DNA from: an uncultured Eubacteriales bacterium
GTDB taxonomy: Bacteria > Bacillota > Clostridia > Lachnospirales > Lachnospiraceae
Length of the DNA: 64,000 nucleotides
Reading direction: 5' to 3'
NCBI GenBank assembly: GCA_949294665.1
Contig: CASFID010000003.1
Location: forward strand, 1 to 64,000
The notes under the pieces are model-generated. The model made no database searches. It was not told the origin of the DNA and was given only the letters and a program-made list of their open reading frames with translations. The position numbers and the translations under genes are program-made. Each line of letters opens with the position of its first letter. Position 1 is the first letter of the stretch. Below, piece by piece: positions 35,131 through 43,397 of this stretch.

Positions 35131-35151
35131 AGTTCTCCTTCCATACGCTGC

Positions 35152-36003
35152 TCATGCCTTATCCGCAGAGCCGCATACTCTGATCAGTTTTTCTATTTCA
35201 TCCGCCAGAACTTTCGTGGCGTTTCCCATGCACTCTTCCATCGTGCAGTCCGAATATTGTTTCACACATTCCATATATACATTATAGAGCTGGGTGTAAT
35301 AATTGATCTTACATATCCCCAGGGATACCGCGGTATGTATGTCGCCGTCCGGTATCCCTGACGCGCCGTGCAGTACGAGAGGAATGTCGCAGGCGTCGCG
35401 CAGCCGTTCGAGCAGTCCGAAATCAAGTTCCGGTATCTGTTTTTCTACTCCGTGACAGCCGTGGATATTCCCTATGGACACGGCGATCGCGTCCACACCG
35501 GTATTTCTTACAAAAGTTTCCAGCTGTGCGGGATCGCTTTTTACGATATGGTATTCTCCTCCGGGAGATCCGCCTTCTTCCCCGCCAACTTTCCCGACCT
35601 CGGCCTCTACCGTGCGCTTTTCACCCGCCGCTTTTTTCAGTCTTTTTGTAATTTCCATATTTTCTTCAAACAGCAGGGATGAGCCGTCGAACATGACCGA
35701 TGGAAAAGTTCCGTCCAGAGCATCCATACATTCCCGCTCGCTCATCCCATGATCGAGATGGATCGCATATGGTACTTTGGGATATTTTTCTCCCAATACC
35801 CTGATCATTCCCGCAAGTTCTCTGCAGCCTATCATCTGCGGCTCCATTTCCGAATATGCCGACTGAATGATGATCGGTGAGTCTGCCCTGTCCGCCGCGA
35901 TAAAACAGGCCAGTACGGACTCCATATTACTGACGCAGATCGCCGGAATTGCATATTTCCCGTCGCGGGCTTTCAAAAGCAGTTCCGCCATTACATATTC
36001 CAT
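35152..36003 (-). CDS. Class II ketose-bisphosphate aldolase (tagatose/fructose type)
   Basis: The protein of about 283 residues has the zinc-aldolase features: IHLDHG (metal His and catalytic Asp region), VEAEVGKVGG, a NIHGCH segment and VLHGASGI. It should split a ketose phosphate into DHAP and an aldehyde. ATG 36003 follows AAAGGAAAA at about 10 bases. Its start overlaps the end of the DhaK gene by a few codons depending on the start. It is divergent from the aldolase at 48379, so the two pathways probably act on different substrates. Confidence 0.88.
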   Translation of the reverse strand: MEYVMAELLLKARDGKYAIPAICVSNMESVLACFIAADRADSPIIIQSAYSEMEPQMIGCRELAGMIRVLGEKYPKVPYAIHLDHGMSERECMDALDGTFPSVMFDGSSLLFEENMEITKRLKKAAGEKRTVEAEVGKVGGEEGGSPGGEYHIVKSDPAQLETFVRNTGVDAIAVSIGNIHGCHGVEKQIPELDFGLLERLRDACDIPLVLHGASGIPDGDIHTAVSLGICKINYYTQLYNVYMECVKQYSDCTMEECMGNATKVLADEIEKLIRVCGSADKA

Positions 36004-36020
36004 AATCAGATTTTCCTTTC

Positions 36021-37025
36021 TTATAATGTTGGAAATGCCGTTGCATCTGTCGGCAGCATCCATGTCTTTTTCATGTCTTCATTTGCCATTCTGCACACGT
36101 CCAGAACGATTCCCGAACTCTCCTGGATAGTGGAAAGGGTGCCGACGATCGGTTTAAAGATCTTGTATCCTTTCTCCTCGAGGATCTTCCACACGTCATT
36201 ATAAAAGATGAGGAGTTCCATCATCGTAGTCCCGCCTGTCCCGTTCACGATAAAACTCAGTTCCTCTCCCGGCACGAACGGTTTGTCGTTCAGGATCATC
36301 TCCAGCACCTGAGATGCCAGCTCGTGGGACGAACACATGGGGATATTGCTGGCCCCCGCTTCTCCGTGTCCTCCTGCTCCCAGAGTAAGTTCGTCATCTG
36401 CCAGTTCATACATCACGTCTCCGGTCGACGGGGAGGTCCCCGGCCTGATTCCTATCGTGATCGCCCGTACATTGTCTATCACCTGATCTCCGAACTCGAT
36501 CACTTCATCTATGGAATGTCCAAGTCCCGCGTAGCCTGAGATCATCTTTGTTTCAAAAAGAGCGACGCCCATACGTCTGTCGATCCTTTTCCCGGTATCC
36601 GGATCCGCCACATTGGTTCCGCCAAGGAGAATACCTTTTGCATTGATCCCGTCTTCCTCACACATTTCAAGGGCCATTTTTGCATTCAATATATCTCCTG
36701 CGCAGTTGCTGATCAGGATCAGAGAACCTGCTCCTGTATCGGCCCGTTTGAGCGCCTCATAGATCGGATCCGGACCCGGGGCCGCAAACAGTCCTCCGAT
36801 CGCCTGCGCGTCCATATAGTTCTTCCCCATATATCCTATCGCGTCCGGCTCGTGACCTGCTCCATATCCCATTACGATCCCCACTTTCCCCTGATCCAGT
36901 TCATTTCTTACAATGACTTGCGTCCCGGGGATCTGATGGAGACGGTGCTGCTGAAATTTCATGTACCCTTCTATCGTTTCCTGTACGATGTTCTCCTGTG
37001 CGTTTATAATCTTCTTTGCTTTCAT
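36021..37025 (-). CDS. dhaK: DhaK-like ketose kinase substrate subunit (cluster 1)
   Basis: The 334-residue protein has the DhaK fold: GYGAGHEPDAIGYMGK near residue 60 and GAGGHGEAGASN, whose His forms the covalent hemiaminal with the ketone substrate. The glycine motif departs from the usual GGGSGHEP, suggesting a substrate other than dihydroxyacetone. ATG 37025 follows GAGGAG and lies 14 bp after the DhaL gene. It forms the kinase with DhaL. No DhaM is nearby, so the phosphate donor is uncertain (ATP or PTS). Confidence 0.85.
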   Translation of the reverse strand: MKAKKIINAQENIVQETIEGYMKFQQHRLHQIPGTQVIVRNELDQGKVGIVMGYGAGHEPDAIGYMGKNYMDAQAIGGLFAAPGPDPIYEALKRADTGAGSLILISNCAGDILNAKMALEMCEEDGINAKGILLGGTNVADPDTGKRIDRRMGVALFETKMISGYAGLGHSIDEVIEFGDQVIDNVRAITIGIRPGTSPSTGDVMYELADDELTLGAGGHGEAGASNIPMCSSHELASQVLEMILNDKPFVPGEELSFIVNGTGGTTMMELLIFYNDVWKILEEKGYKIFKPIVGTLSTIQESSGIVLDVCRMANEDMKKTWMLPTDATAFPTL

Positions 37026-37039
37026 ATTTCTTTCTCCTC

Positions 37040-37675
37040 TCAATGATTCTCTTTTGCAAACTGGTGGATCGTGCGGAGCATATAATAGAGAGATGTAGCT
37101 CCTGCGTCCTGATGTCCGACTGATTTTTCCCGCAGGAAATGGGACCGTCCCATCTTCGCCTGCATGTCGATCGTGCTTTCCACTCCTTTCTTTGCGGCTT
37201 CTTCTGCTGCTCCCGCGGCTGCCTCCAGTCCGCTGCTGCGATTATCGTCTGCGGCTTTGGCAGCGGGCGCCAGAGCGTCCACAAGAGTTTTATCGCCTAC
37301 AGAGGCTCCTCCCAGATCCATCACTTTTGCCGCAGCGTTCTTGAGTCCGTCCGCATACTCTGCAGAATCAATCTGTCCGGAATCTTTCGCCGCCTTTCCA
37401 ATCTCGTTTACAACAGTTGAAAAAATAGGGCCTATCGCGCCGCCGATCGTAGCTCTCATCGCCCTGCCGTACAGCTTGAAATAGTCCGCTACACCCGTAT
37501 CCTCCGGCAAGTCACTGACAGCCTCATAACCGGCCCGGCTTCCTCTTGCCATGCTCTCACCATGATCTCCGTCGCCGATCGCACGGTCGTATCCGCAAAG
37601 TTCTTCCTTTTTGTCTTCAAACATATCGGTAATACATTTTAACAGTTCCTTTACATTTTCCTGTGTTATAACCAT
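37040..37675 (-). CDS. dhaL: DhaL-like kinase nucleotide-binding subunit (cluster 1)
   Basis: The 211-residue protein has the DhaL metal/nucleotide motif AIGDGDHGESMARG, the GGAIGPIF segment and GDKTLVDALAPA, all typical of DhaL. It is the first gene of the leftward cluster dhaL-dhaK-aldolase-ADH-BCCT, divergent from the MerR regulator with an 80-bp gap. A pseudo-symmetrical ATTATT/AATAAT pair in the gap could be a MerR site for this operon, weakly supported. Confidence 0.88.
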   Translation of the reverse strand: MVITQENVKELLKCITDMFEDKKEELCGYDRAIGDGDHGESMARGSRAGYEAVSDLPEDTGVADYFKLYGRAMRATIGGAIGPIFSTVVNEIGKAAKDSGQIDSAEYADGLKNAAAKVMDLGGASVGDKTLVDALAPAAKAADDNRSSGLEAAAGAAEEAAKKGVESTIDMQAKMGRSHFLREKSVGHQDAGATSLYYMLRTIHQFAKENH

Positions 37676-37700
37676 TCCACATCTTTCCTTTCCTGTTTGT

Positions 37701-37729
37701 TTGAAATATAAATTATTGTCTGCTATAAT
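37701..37729 (+). promoter_or_regulatory. Promoter of the MerR regulator gene
   Basis: TTGAAA (37701-37706), 17 bp and TATAAT (37724-37729), 26 bp before the start codon. Confidence 0.7.
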
Positions 37730-37755
37730 AATCCAAAAACGGCAGGTGGATCATT

Positions 37756-38610
37756 ATGCAGGACTTATCTAAAAAACTCACAATCGGACAGTTTGCACAT
37801 TTCAACAATATCTCTGAGCAGACGCTTCGCTATTATGATCAGATCGGGCTTTTACATCCTGCCGAACAAAATGAGAAAACCGGATACCGCTACTATAAAA
37901 TAACCCAGTGCGCTATTCTGGATATTATCTCGCACATGAAATCTCTCGGCATTCCGCTCAAGGATATCCATACCTATCTCAAAACCAACGACCAGAACTG
38001 GATGACAGAAACTCTGAGGCAGAAGTATGATATCAATGCCCGTGAGATCGCCCTCCTCCAGGAGACACAGGCCGTTATCAGGAAAAAAATCTCCGATTAC
38101 ACGAGCTATTCTAAATTGCCCAAAGCAGGCATCCCATATATCGAGATGATGCCTGAAAGGATCATCTACAAATACGATACCAAAATAAACTATTATTATA
38201 CGGAAGACTCTGCCGCCAACTACGAATACATGCTCCGCTCATTCAAAGATAATCTGACAGGGCAGGATCTTCCGTCCGTCTATTTCTATAATGTCAGCAG
38301 TATTATGCGCCGTGAAAATTTTGTCGCACACAATTTTATAACTACAGAGCTTTTCGTTTTTATCAACGAAAACGACCGGGAGCGTTTCACTGTTACAGAA
38401 CCGGTAAAAGGCGGCGCCTTTCTCTGTATGATCTGCAAAGACTCCAATTATGAAGTTTTTTACATAAACCGCCTGCTCGAGGAAATCCACGACAAAGGTT
38501 ACACAGTATCCGGTGATTATATCTGCGAAGTTGTGAGCGAATTTATATCCTCCTCTGATGACAGAAGAGATATGATCCTGAAACTTCAGGTGCCCATCGA
38601 ATTTGCTTAA
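37756..38610 (+). CDS. MerR-family regulator with GyrI-like effector domain (BmrR/BltR type)
   Basis: The 284-residue protein has an N-terminal MerR winged helix (TIGQFAHFNNISEQTLRYYDQIGLL, RYYK), a coiled dimerisation helix (about residues 75-115) and a C-terminal GyrI-like ligand domain ending EVVSEF and LKLQVPIEF. Such regulators sense small hydrophobic or cationic ligands and activate promoters with 19-bp spacers. It is divergent from the dhaL operon and convergent (4-bp overlap) with the MFS gene, whose promoter has exactly such a site. Confidence 0.85.
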   Translation: MQDLSKKLTIGQFAHFNNISEQTLRYYDQIGLLHPAEQNEKTGYRYYKITQCAILDIISHMKSLGIPLKDIHTYLKTNDQNWMTETLRQKYDINAREIALLQETQAVIRKKISDYTSYSKLPKAGIPYIEMMPERIIYKYDTKINYYYTEDSAANYEYMLRSFKDNLTGQDLPSVYFYNVSSIMRRENFVAHNFITTELFVFINENDRERFTVTEPVKGGAFLCMICKDSNYEVFYINRLLEEIHDKGYTVSGDYICEVVSEFISSSDDRRDMILKLQVPIEFA

Positions 38611-39932
38611 GCTGATCTCTGCTGACTCTGCATCTTCTTCTGGCGCAGGACAAGCGCGATACCGCTTATGAACATCAGCGCGCAGCCGCCCAGTGCAAGA
38701 TACCATACTCTGTTATAGGCGTCTATCGGCGCCAGCGTCTCCTGCCACCGTCCTATGACCGTGTAGATCCATGTATCTGATGAATACCCCAGAAACGACA
38801 CGACTCCTGTCATGGTTCCGAAAATCTTCGGATCTACGCCGGTCTCATCCGTACAGGCAAAGTTCTGTGCTTTTGCAAGAAGCGCTATAAAACTCAGGAT
38901 GATAGCAAGCCCCATGACTATGAGCAGGAAATCCGGCTTGATCGGCATCAGAAGCGTGACTGCCAGCCCGATCGCGCTTAATACGGATGTCGCGATACAA
39001 AGTCTTGTAGGCGAGTTTTTCAGGATTGCGATCGACATGATAACGATAGACAGCGGGCCCGCGATGATCTTCATCATCTGATTACGCACAATGCTGAAAT
39101 AAGATGCCGTAGTCATATCCATTCCATAAATATCGCACAGATAAGACTGTGTATAAGTGAGACAGGAATAGATAATGTATGATCCAAGTACGATGAACGC
39201 TGCGATATACGTCATAGGGTTCTTGAGCACTTTCAGGAGTACGCCCTTATTCTCTTTTCTCTTTTCTGCCCGCTTTTCAGATTTGTCCTCCGAACTCTCC
39301 AGCTGTTTCTGCGCTTCCTTTTTCTCCAGTGTCTTCTCCGGAATAACGAGATGAGAAATAATCGCAAGTATGATTCCGAATGCCGCATAGCCGATCCACA
39401 CGAAGCGGAAGCTGTCATGATTAGACTCGGCTCCCAGCATTCCAAAAATAAATGTACAGCAGAATGTTGTAACAAGAGCTCCAACACCCTCAAAAGAACT
39501 GAGCATAGGGAATATCTTTCCCTGCTCTTCTTTGCTTCCCAGCGCCCCCGCTACTTTCGCAGTAGGCGACCACAGCAGACCGATCGTTGTGACTACCCAG
39601 AGCAGTTCCACAAGAAGAGCTACCCAGAACGGCGGATAAAACGCCATGATAACGCATCCCGCCGCTGTACCTGTCAAAGAAATAACAATAAGTTTACGAC
39701 ATGAAAACTTATCTGCACTTACTCCTCCGACCACATAAAACAACAGCGCAAGCGTACCATATGCGCTTAACATAAGACCTAACTGTGTGTCTGTATATCC
39801 ACAGACAGTTGTCAGCTGCTCATGATATGTATAACGGATATACGGAGGTTCATAGGAAAATCCAAAATTGAACCCCAGGAACATAATGATCAGCCAACGA
39901 TTGATTTTAATTTTTGCTGATGACAAATCCAT
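38607..39932 (-). CDS. Major facilitator superfamily transporter
   Basis: The 441-residue protein has about twelve hydrophobic helices, the MFS loop GGVSADKFSCRKL between helices 2 and 3, and a long charged central loop (about residues 200-230). No substrate signature is visible. ATG 39932 follows GGAGGG by 9 bases. Its 3' end overlaps the convergent MerR gene by 4 bp. The promoter at 40026-40056 has a MerR-type layout, so this gene is the probable target of that regulator. Confidence 0.85.
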   Translation of the reverse strand: MDLSSAKIKINRWLIIMFLGFNFGFSYEPPYIRYTYHEQLTTVCGYTDTQLGLMLSAYGTLALLFYVVGGVSADKFSCRKLIVISLTGTAAGCVIMAFYPPFWVALLVELLWVVTTIGLLWSPTAKVAGALGSKEEQGKIFPMLSSFEGVGALVTTFCCTFIFGMLGAESNHDSFRFVWIGYAAFGIILAIISHLVIPEKTLEKKEAQKQLESSEDKSEKRAEKRKENKGVLLKVLKNPMTYIAAFIVLGSYIIYSCLTYTQSYLCDIYGMDMTTASYFSIVRNQMMKIIAGPLSIVIMSIAILKNSPTRLCIATSVLSAIGLAVTLLMPIKPDFLLIVMGLAIILSFIALLAKAQNFACTDETGVDPKIFGTMTGVVSFLGYSSDTWIYTVIGRWQETLAPIDAYNRVWYLALGGCALMFISGIALVLRQKKMQSQQRSA

Positions 39933-40025
39933 TGTTGTTTTCCCTCCATTCTCTTTCACAGTATTTCCCCCTGAGCCGCACTGTAATTTCCCCCTCCTTT
40001 TTGCTCTGTCTCGGGTGCTGGTTAT

Positions 40026-40056
40026 ATCATAGCCCTTATAGTTACTATAAGGTCAA
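40026..40056 (-). promoter_or_regulatory. MerR-type promoter with 19-bp spacer and spacer palindrome
   Basis: Minus strand TTGACC (40051-40056), a 19-bp spacer and TATGAT (40026-40031). The spacer holds a perfect 8+3+8 palindrome, CCTTATAG (40034-40041), TTA, CTATAAGG (40045-40052). This over-long spacer with a dyad is the hallmark of MerR-activated promoters. It drives the MFS gene. Confidence 0.8.
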
Positions 40057-40240
40057 ATTTAGAGGGCCTGTTTTTCATTGGTAATTGTTAACAAAAAATC
40101 AAAGTATATTTTTTATTTATACTGTTCCCGCGGGATTATCTGTGAGAATAAGAAGACCTTCATACGCATCCGGCACAATGATATTATCCTGTTTCCTGCA
40201 ACCTTGCTGTATACTATAATGTTCCTTTCAGGCGCGCAAA

Positions 40241-40269
40241 GGCCGTGCAGGAATCTCTCCCGCACGGCC
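40241..40269 (-). terminator. Terminator of the PTS/DhaK/RpiB operon
   Basis: GGCCGTGC and GCACGGCC (40241-40248, 40262-40269) form a perfect 8-bp stem with a 13-nt loop, followed on the minus strand by TTTG. It lies 27 bp after the RpiB-like stop. Confidence 0.65.
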
Positions 40270-40295
40270 TTCCGTCGCTGTTTCCGGTATTGAAA

Positions 40296-40733
40296 TTAAT
40301 GTTGTTCCTCATACTCCAGGATCCGGTCGACTTTTTTCCCGGAGCGCTCGTTATACACATATTCATGTGAAAGGTATTCTGTGATGATCATTTCCGCATT
40401 CTTGATGCCCGTAACCTGAGCTCCCAGCGTAATGATATTACAGTTGTTGCTCAGACACGCTCTCTGTGCGGAATACACATCTCCCACCACAGCCGCATAG
40501 GCGCCTTTTACCTTGTTTGCAGCCAGCATCACACCGATGCCTGTCCCGCAGAAGAGAATGCCCCTGTCGTATTCTCCGGCCGCCACGGCTTCCGCTGCTT
40601 TGATCGCGACATTTGCATAAATCGGATCCTCGCTTCCGAAATCTGTCACCTCATGCCCGAGCCCTTCGATCACAGGAATAAGAGCTCTCTTAAATTCCCC
40701 GGCATTCGGATCACATCCTACTGCAATCTTCAA
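40296..40733 (-). CDS. RpiB/LacA/LacB-family sugar-phosphate isomerase (TTG start)
   Basis: The 145-residue protein has GCD near the start, the catalytic cysteine Cys62 in FCGTGIG, and YSAQ. Where E. coli RpiB has ring-opening His99 (HND) this protein has Ser95 (SNN), and the phosphate-site His of GCDH is Pro9. Loss of the ring-opening His fits an open-chain tetrose phosphate substrate, as in the EryI-type D-erythrulose-4-phosphate isomerases. TTG 40733 follows AAGGAGG by 8 bases. It is the last gene of the operon. Confidence 0.85.
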   Translation of the reverse strand: MKIAVGCDPNAGEFKRALIPVIEGLGHEVTDFGSEDPIYANVAIKAAEAVAAGEYDRGILFCGTGIGVMLAANKVKGAYAAVVGDVYSAQRACLSNNCNIITLGAQVTGIKNAEMIITEYLSHEYVYNERSGKKVDRILEYEEQH

Positions 40734-40779
40734 TGTCCCTTCCTCCTTAATCTTTCCGGCCCCTCTTGTCAGGCCGGTC

Positions 40780-41421
40780 TTATGTAAGAATCTCTGTGAT
40801 CCCGTCGGCCATAGCCTGCAGTATGATACAGCAGGACACGCTTCCGGCATCCAGCACGCCTCTTGAGCGCTCACCAAGACGGCTGGAACGCCCGAACTTC
40901 GCCACCAGTTCCTTCGTGGACTCCATGCCGGCCTGCGCCGCCTCTTTCATCTTCTTAAGCGCCGGAGCCAGATCCGTTCCTTTCTCCGCTTCGCTCTTCA
41001 GTGTGTCGACCGCCGGAGAGAGTGTATCTACCAGAGTTTTATCTCCTACCTTTGCTTCCACGATCTCCTGAAGTCCTGCCAGTCCTGCCGCCAGCATGTC
41101 CGCCAGTTCTGCGGTTGAGATCGTCTCCAGCTCTTCTCCGGCCTCCGCCGTATCCATGAAGATCGTTCCATAGATCGGGCCCATGGAACCGCCGATCTGG
41201 GAGAAGAGAATATTTCCCAGATTATCCAGACCTTCTGTGAAGGTGAACTCTTTGTCCTGATACTCTTTTTCAAAAAGCGAAAAGCCTTTGTTCATATTCA
41301 TGCCATGATCGCCGTCTCCGATCAGACCGTCCACTTCGCCAAGATATGCTTTGTTATCCTGAATCGCTTTTACCATCTTCATCAGGACATGTTTTCCGTT
41401 TTTGTTATAAAATACGCTCAT
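40780..41421 (-). CDS. dhaL: DhaL-like kinase nucleotide-binding subunit (cluster 2)
   Basis: The 213-residue protein has LIGDGDHGMNMNKG, the GGSMGPIYG segment and GDKTLVDTLSPA, the DhaL hallmarks. It follows the DhaK gene by 19 bp. It differs clearly from the DhaL at 37040-37675, so the two are old paralogues rather than a recent copy. It should supply the nucleotide site for phosphorylation of a ketose bound by DhaK. Confidence 0.88.
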   Translation of the reverse strand: MSVFYNKNGKHVLMKMVKAIQDNKAYLGEVDGLIGDGDHGMNMNKGFSLFEKEYQDKEFTFTEGLDNLGNILFSQIGGSMGPIYGTIFMDTAEAGEELETISTAELADMLAAGLAGLQEIVEAKVGDKTLVDTLSPAVDTLKSEAEKGTDLAPALKKMKEAAQAGMESTKELVAKFGRSSRLGERSRGVLDAGSVSCCIILQAMADGITEILT

Positions 41422-41440
41422 AACTGTCCTTCTTTCTCTC

Positions 41441-42433
41441 TTACTGCTTCATCCCCATACTGTATGCAGGCATGTCGATCAGCTCTTTTAACTCATCGTC
41501 CAGTTTCATGATCGTGAGCGTTGCGCCCATCATTTCCAGAGATGTAAAATAGTTGCCCACATACGCTTTATGCGTGCGGATCCCTTTCGCCTGCAGAAGC
41601 TGATCGATCTCATCGTACAGAACATACAGCTCCATCACCGGCGTCGCTCCCAGACCGGATACAAGAACGACCACCTCGTCGCCCTCAACGAACGGATAAT
41701 CCGGGAGAACGATGTCCACCATGCGTTTCGCCATGTGATGCGCGTCTTCCAGTTCGCACACCTCGATGCCCGGCTCCCCGTGATGGCCGATACCTACCTC
41801 CATCGTGCCTTCTTTGATCTCAAAGTTCGGGTGGCCTACTGCCGGGAGCGTACACGGCGTCAGACCGATCCCAACGCTTCTCGTATTGTCGATCGCCTTC
41901 TGTGCGGCAGCGATCACTTCTTCAAGGCTTCCGCCTTTCGCAGCCTTTGCCCCTCCTACTTTCCACATCAGGACCTCTCCCGCCACACCGCGGCGCTTCT
42001 CTTTCTGGTCCTTTGGTGCGGATGCGACGTCGTCATTTGCAACGACGGTCTTTACGGTGATCCCTTCTCTCTTTGCCATTTTCGCCGCCATTTTCACGTT
42101 CATGTTATCTCCGGAATAGTTTCCGTACAGACATGCAACGCCCTGTCCCTGATCTGCAGCCTTGAATGCGTCGAGAAATGCCGCCGCAGTCGGTGAGGAA
42201 CAGATCTCGCCAACCGCTGCCGCGTCGCACATGTTCTTGCCGACATAGCCGATAAATGCCGGTTTATGTCCCGAACCGCCGCCCGTCACAACGCCCGTCT
42301 TTCCTTTTGGGATATCTTTCGCTTTTACCACTCGCGGATTCTCTGTCGCTTCTACGATGTCAGAATGCGCTTTCAAAAAGCCTTTGAGCATTTCGTCGAC
42401 AATGTCATCCGGATTGTTCATGATTCTCTGCAT
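41441..42433 (-). CDS. dhaK: DhaK-like ketose kinase substrate subunit (cluster 2)
   Basis: The 330-residue protein has TGGGSGHKPAFIGYVGK and GIGHHGEPGIE, whose His holds the ketone covalently. The motif GHKP replaces GHEP of classical DhaK. ATG 42433 follows AAAGGAGGAG. It is flanked by the TIM-barrel isomerase and DhaL genes. DhaK-family kinases for erythrulose are known from tetritol pathways, and the downstream isomerases fit that reading here; dihydroxyacetone or another ketose remains possible. Confidence 0.87.
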   Translation of the reverse strand: MQRIMNNPDDIVDEMLKGFLKAHSDIVEATENPRVVKAKDIPKGKTGVVTGGGSGHKPAFIGYVGKNMCDAAAVGEICSSPTAAAFLDAFKAADQGQGVACLYGNYSGDNMNVKMAAKMAKREGITVKTVVANDDVASAPKDQKEKRRGVAGEVLMWKVGGAKAAKGGSLEEVIAAAQKAIDNTRSVGIGLTPCTLPAVGHPNFEIKEGTMEVGIGHHGEPGIEVCELEDAHHMAKRMVDIVLPDYPFVEGDEVVVLVSGLGATPVMELYVLYDEIDQLLQAKGIRTHKAYVGNYFTSLEMMGATLTIMKLDDELKELIDMPAYSMGMKQ

Positions 42434-42446
42434 AACTGCTCCTCCT

Positions 42447-43304
42447 TTACATCTGACCGGCAATTTTCTTCAGATTTGCAAGTCCCTGTATCGCCAGATC
42501 TTCTCCGCTGTCCGCCAGTTTTCTCCAGATCGCACAGTTTCCCGCAAGTTCTTCAAATTTCGGATCGAAAGACTCGATCACAAGCGGGCCGTCGTATCCC
42601 ACCTCGTGAACTGCACGGAAGAATTCCTCGAACGGCACAAGGCCCGTTCCCGGGATACCGCGGTCGTTCTCGTTGACATGGATGTAGCCCAGATACTCTT
42701 TGCCGCACGTCTTAACCGCGCCTGAGAAGCTCTTCTCCTCGCGGATCATGTGGAAGCAGTCCAGATGGACTTTCATGTTGCCTGTTCCCACATCCTTACA
42801 GAACTTCACCGCGTCTTCCGCAATATTCAGAAAGTGTGTCTCGAAACGATTTACGCACTCCACGCAGATCGTGACGTTTCCGGTCTCTTTTGCATACTCT
42901 GCCGCCTCTCTCATGCAGGTGACTCCCCACTCCCATTCCTGCTCCGTGCGGGGGCGTTTTGTCAGATATCCCCAGCCTGCATAGTTCACTCCTCCGAGGA
43001 TCGGGGACCCCATCTCGTTGCAGATATCGATCGCTTTTTTCATAGCCGCAACCGCCGCTTTTCTTATCTCCGGATCCGGGGAGATCGGGTTTGTCTCTGC
43101 TGTCAGTGTCGTTGTGCACACGCACTCAAGCCCCACGCGGTCTAATTCTGCTTTCGCTGCGGCAGTCGGAAACTTGTATGGATCGGAGATCGCAAAGTCA
43201 ACGACTTCAAATCCGATCTCCTTTGCCTTTTCGATCACCCAGAGATCTTTCTCGGAAAAGTTTTCCGACCATATAAATGTATCTACGCCAAATTTAAAAT
43301 ACAT
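42447..43304 (-). CDS. TIM-barrel sugar(-phosphate) isomerase/epimerase
   Basis: The 285-residue protein belongs to the xylose-isomerase-like TIM barrels close to ketose 3-epimerases and erythrulose-phosphate isomerases. Metal ligands are visible in CVECVNRFETHFLN, VHLDCFHM, the HVNENDRG segment and LVIESF. It lies 13 bp before dhaK and shares the unit with RpiB. A likely role is conversion of L-erythrulose-1-phosphate to D-erythrulose-4-phosphate (LerI/EryH-like), inferred from family and context. Confidence 0.82.
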   Translation of the reverse strand: MYFKFGVDTFIWSENFSEKDLWVIEKAKEIGFEVVDFAISDPYKFPTAAAKAELDRVGLECVCTTTLTAETNPISPDPEIRKAAVAAMKKAIDICNEMGSPILGGVNYAGWGYLTKRPRTEQEWEWGVTCMREAAEYAKETGNVTICVECVNRFETHFLNIAEDAVKFCKDVGTGNMKVHLDCFHMIREEKSFSGAVKTCGKEYLGYIHVNENDRGIPGTGLVPFEEFFRAVHEVGYDGPLVIESFDPKFEELAGNCAIWRKLADSGEDLAIQGLANLKKIAGQM

Positions 43305-43332
43305 AGCCATTTCCTCGCTTTCATATTTTACA

Positions 43333-43363
43333 AAAGCCCGAAATACTAAATATTTCAGGCTTT
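43333..43363 (-). terminator. Intraoperonic hairpin between bicupin and isomerase genes
   Basis: Arms 43333-43345 and 43351-43363 form a 13-bp stem with one G-U pair on the minus strand and a 5-nt loop, followed by TTTTG. It lies within a 93-bp gap and should attenuate transcription into the isomerase-kinase genes. Confidence 0.55.
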
Positions 43364-43397
43364 CACTTTTACCATTCGGCAGAACCCGGACGTATTC

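Larger units (their letters stand above)
39933..40295. other. Gene-free interval upstream of the MFS gene
   Basis: The gap holds the leader and MerR-type promoter of the MFS gene (40026-40056), an AT-rich stretch (about 40070-40220) with no convincing gene, and the terminator of the RpiB operon (40241-40269). Confidence 0.6.
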
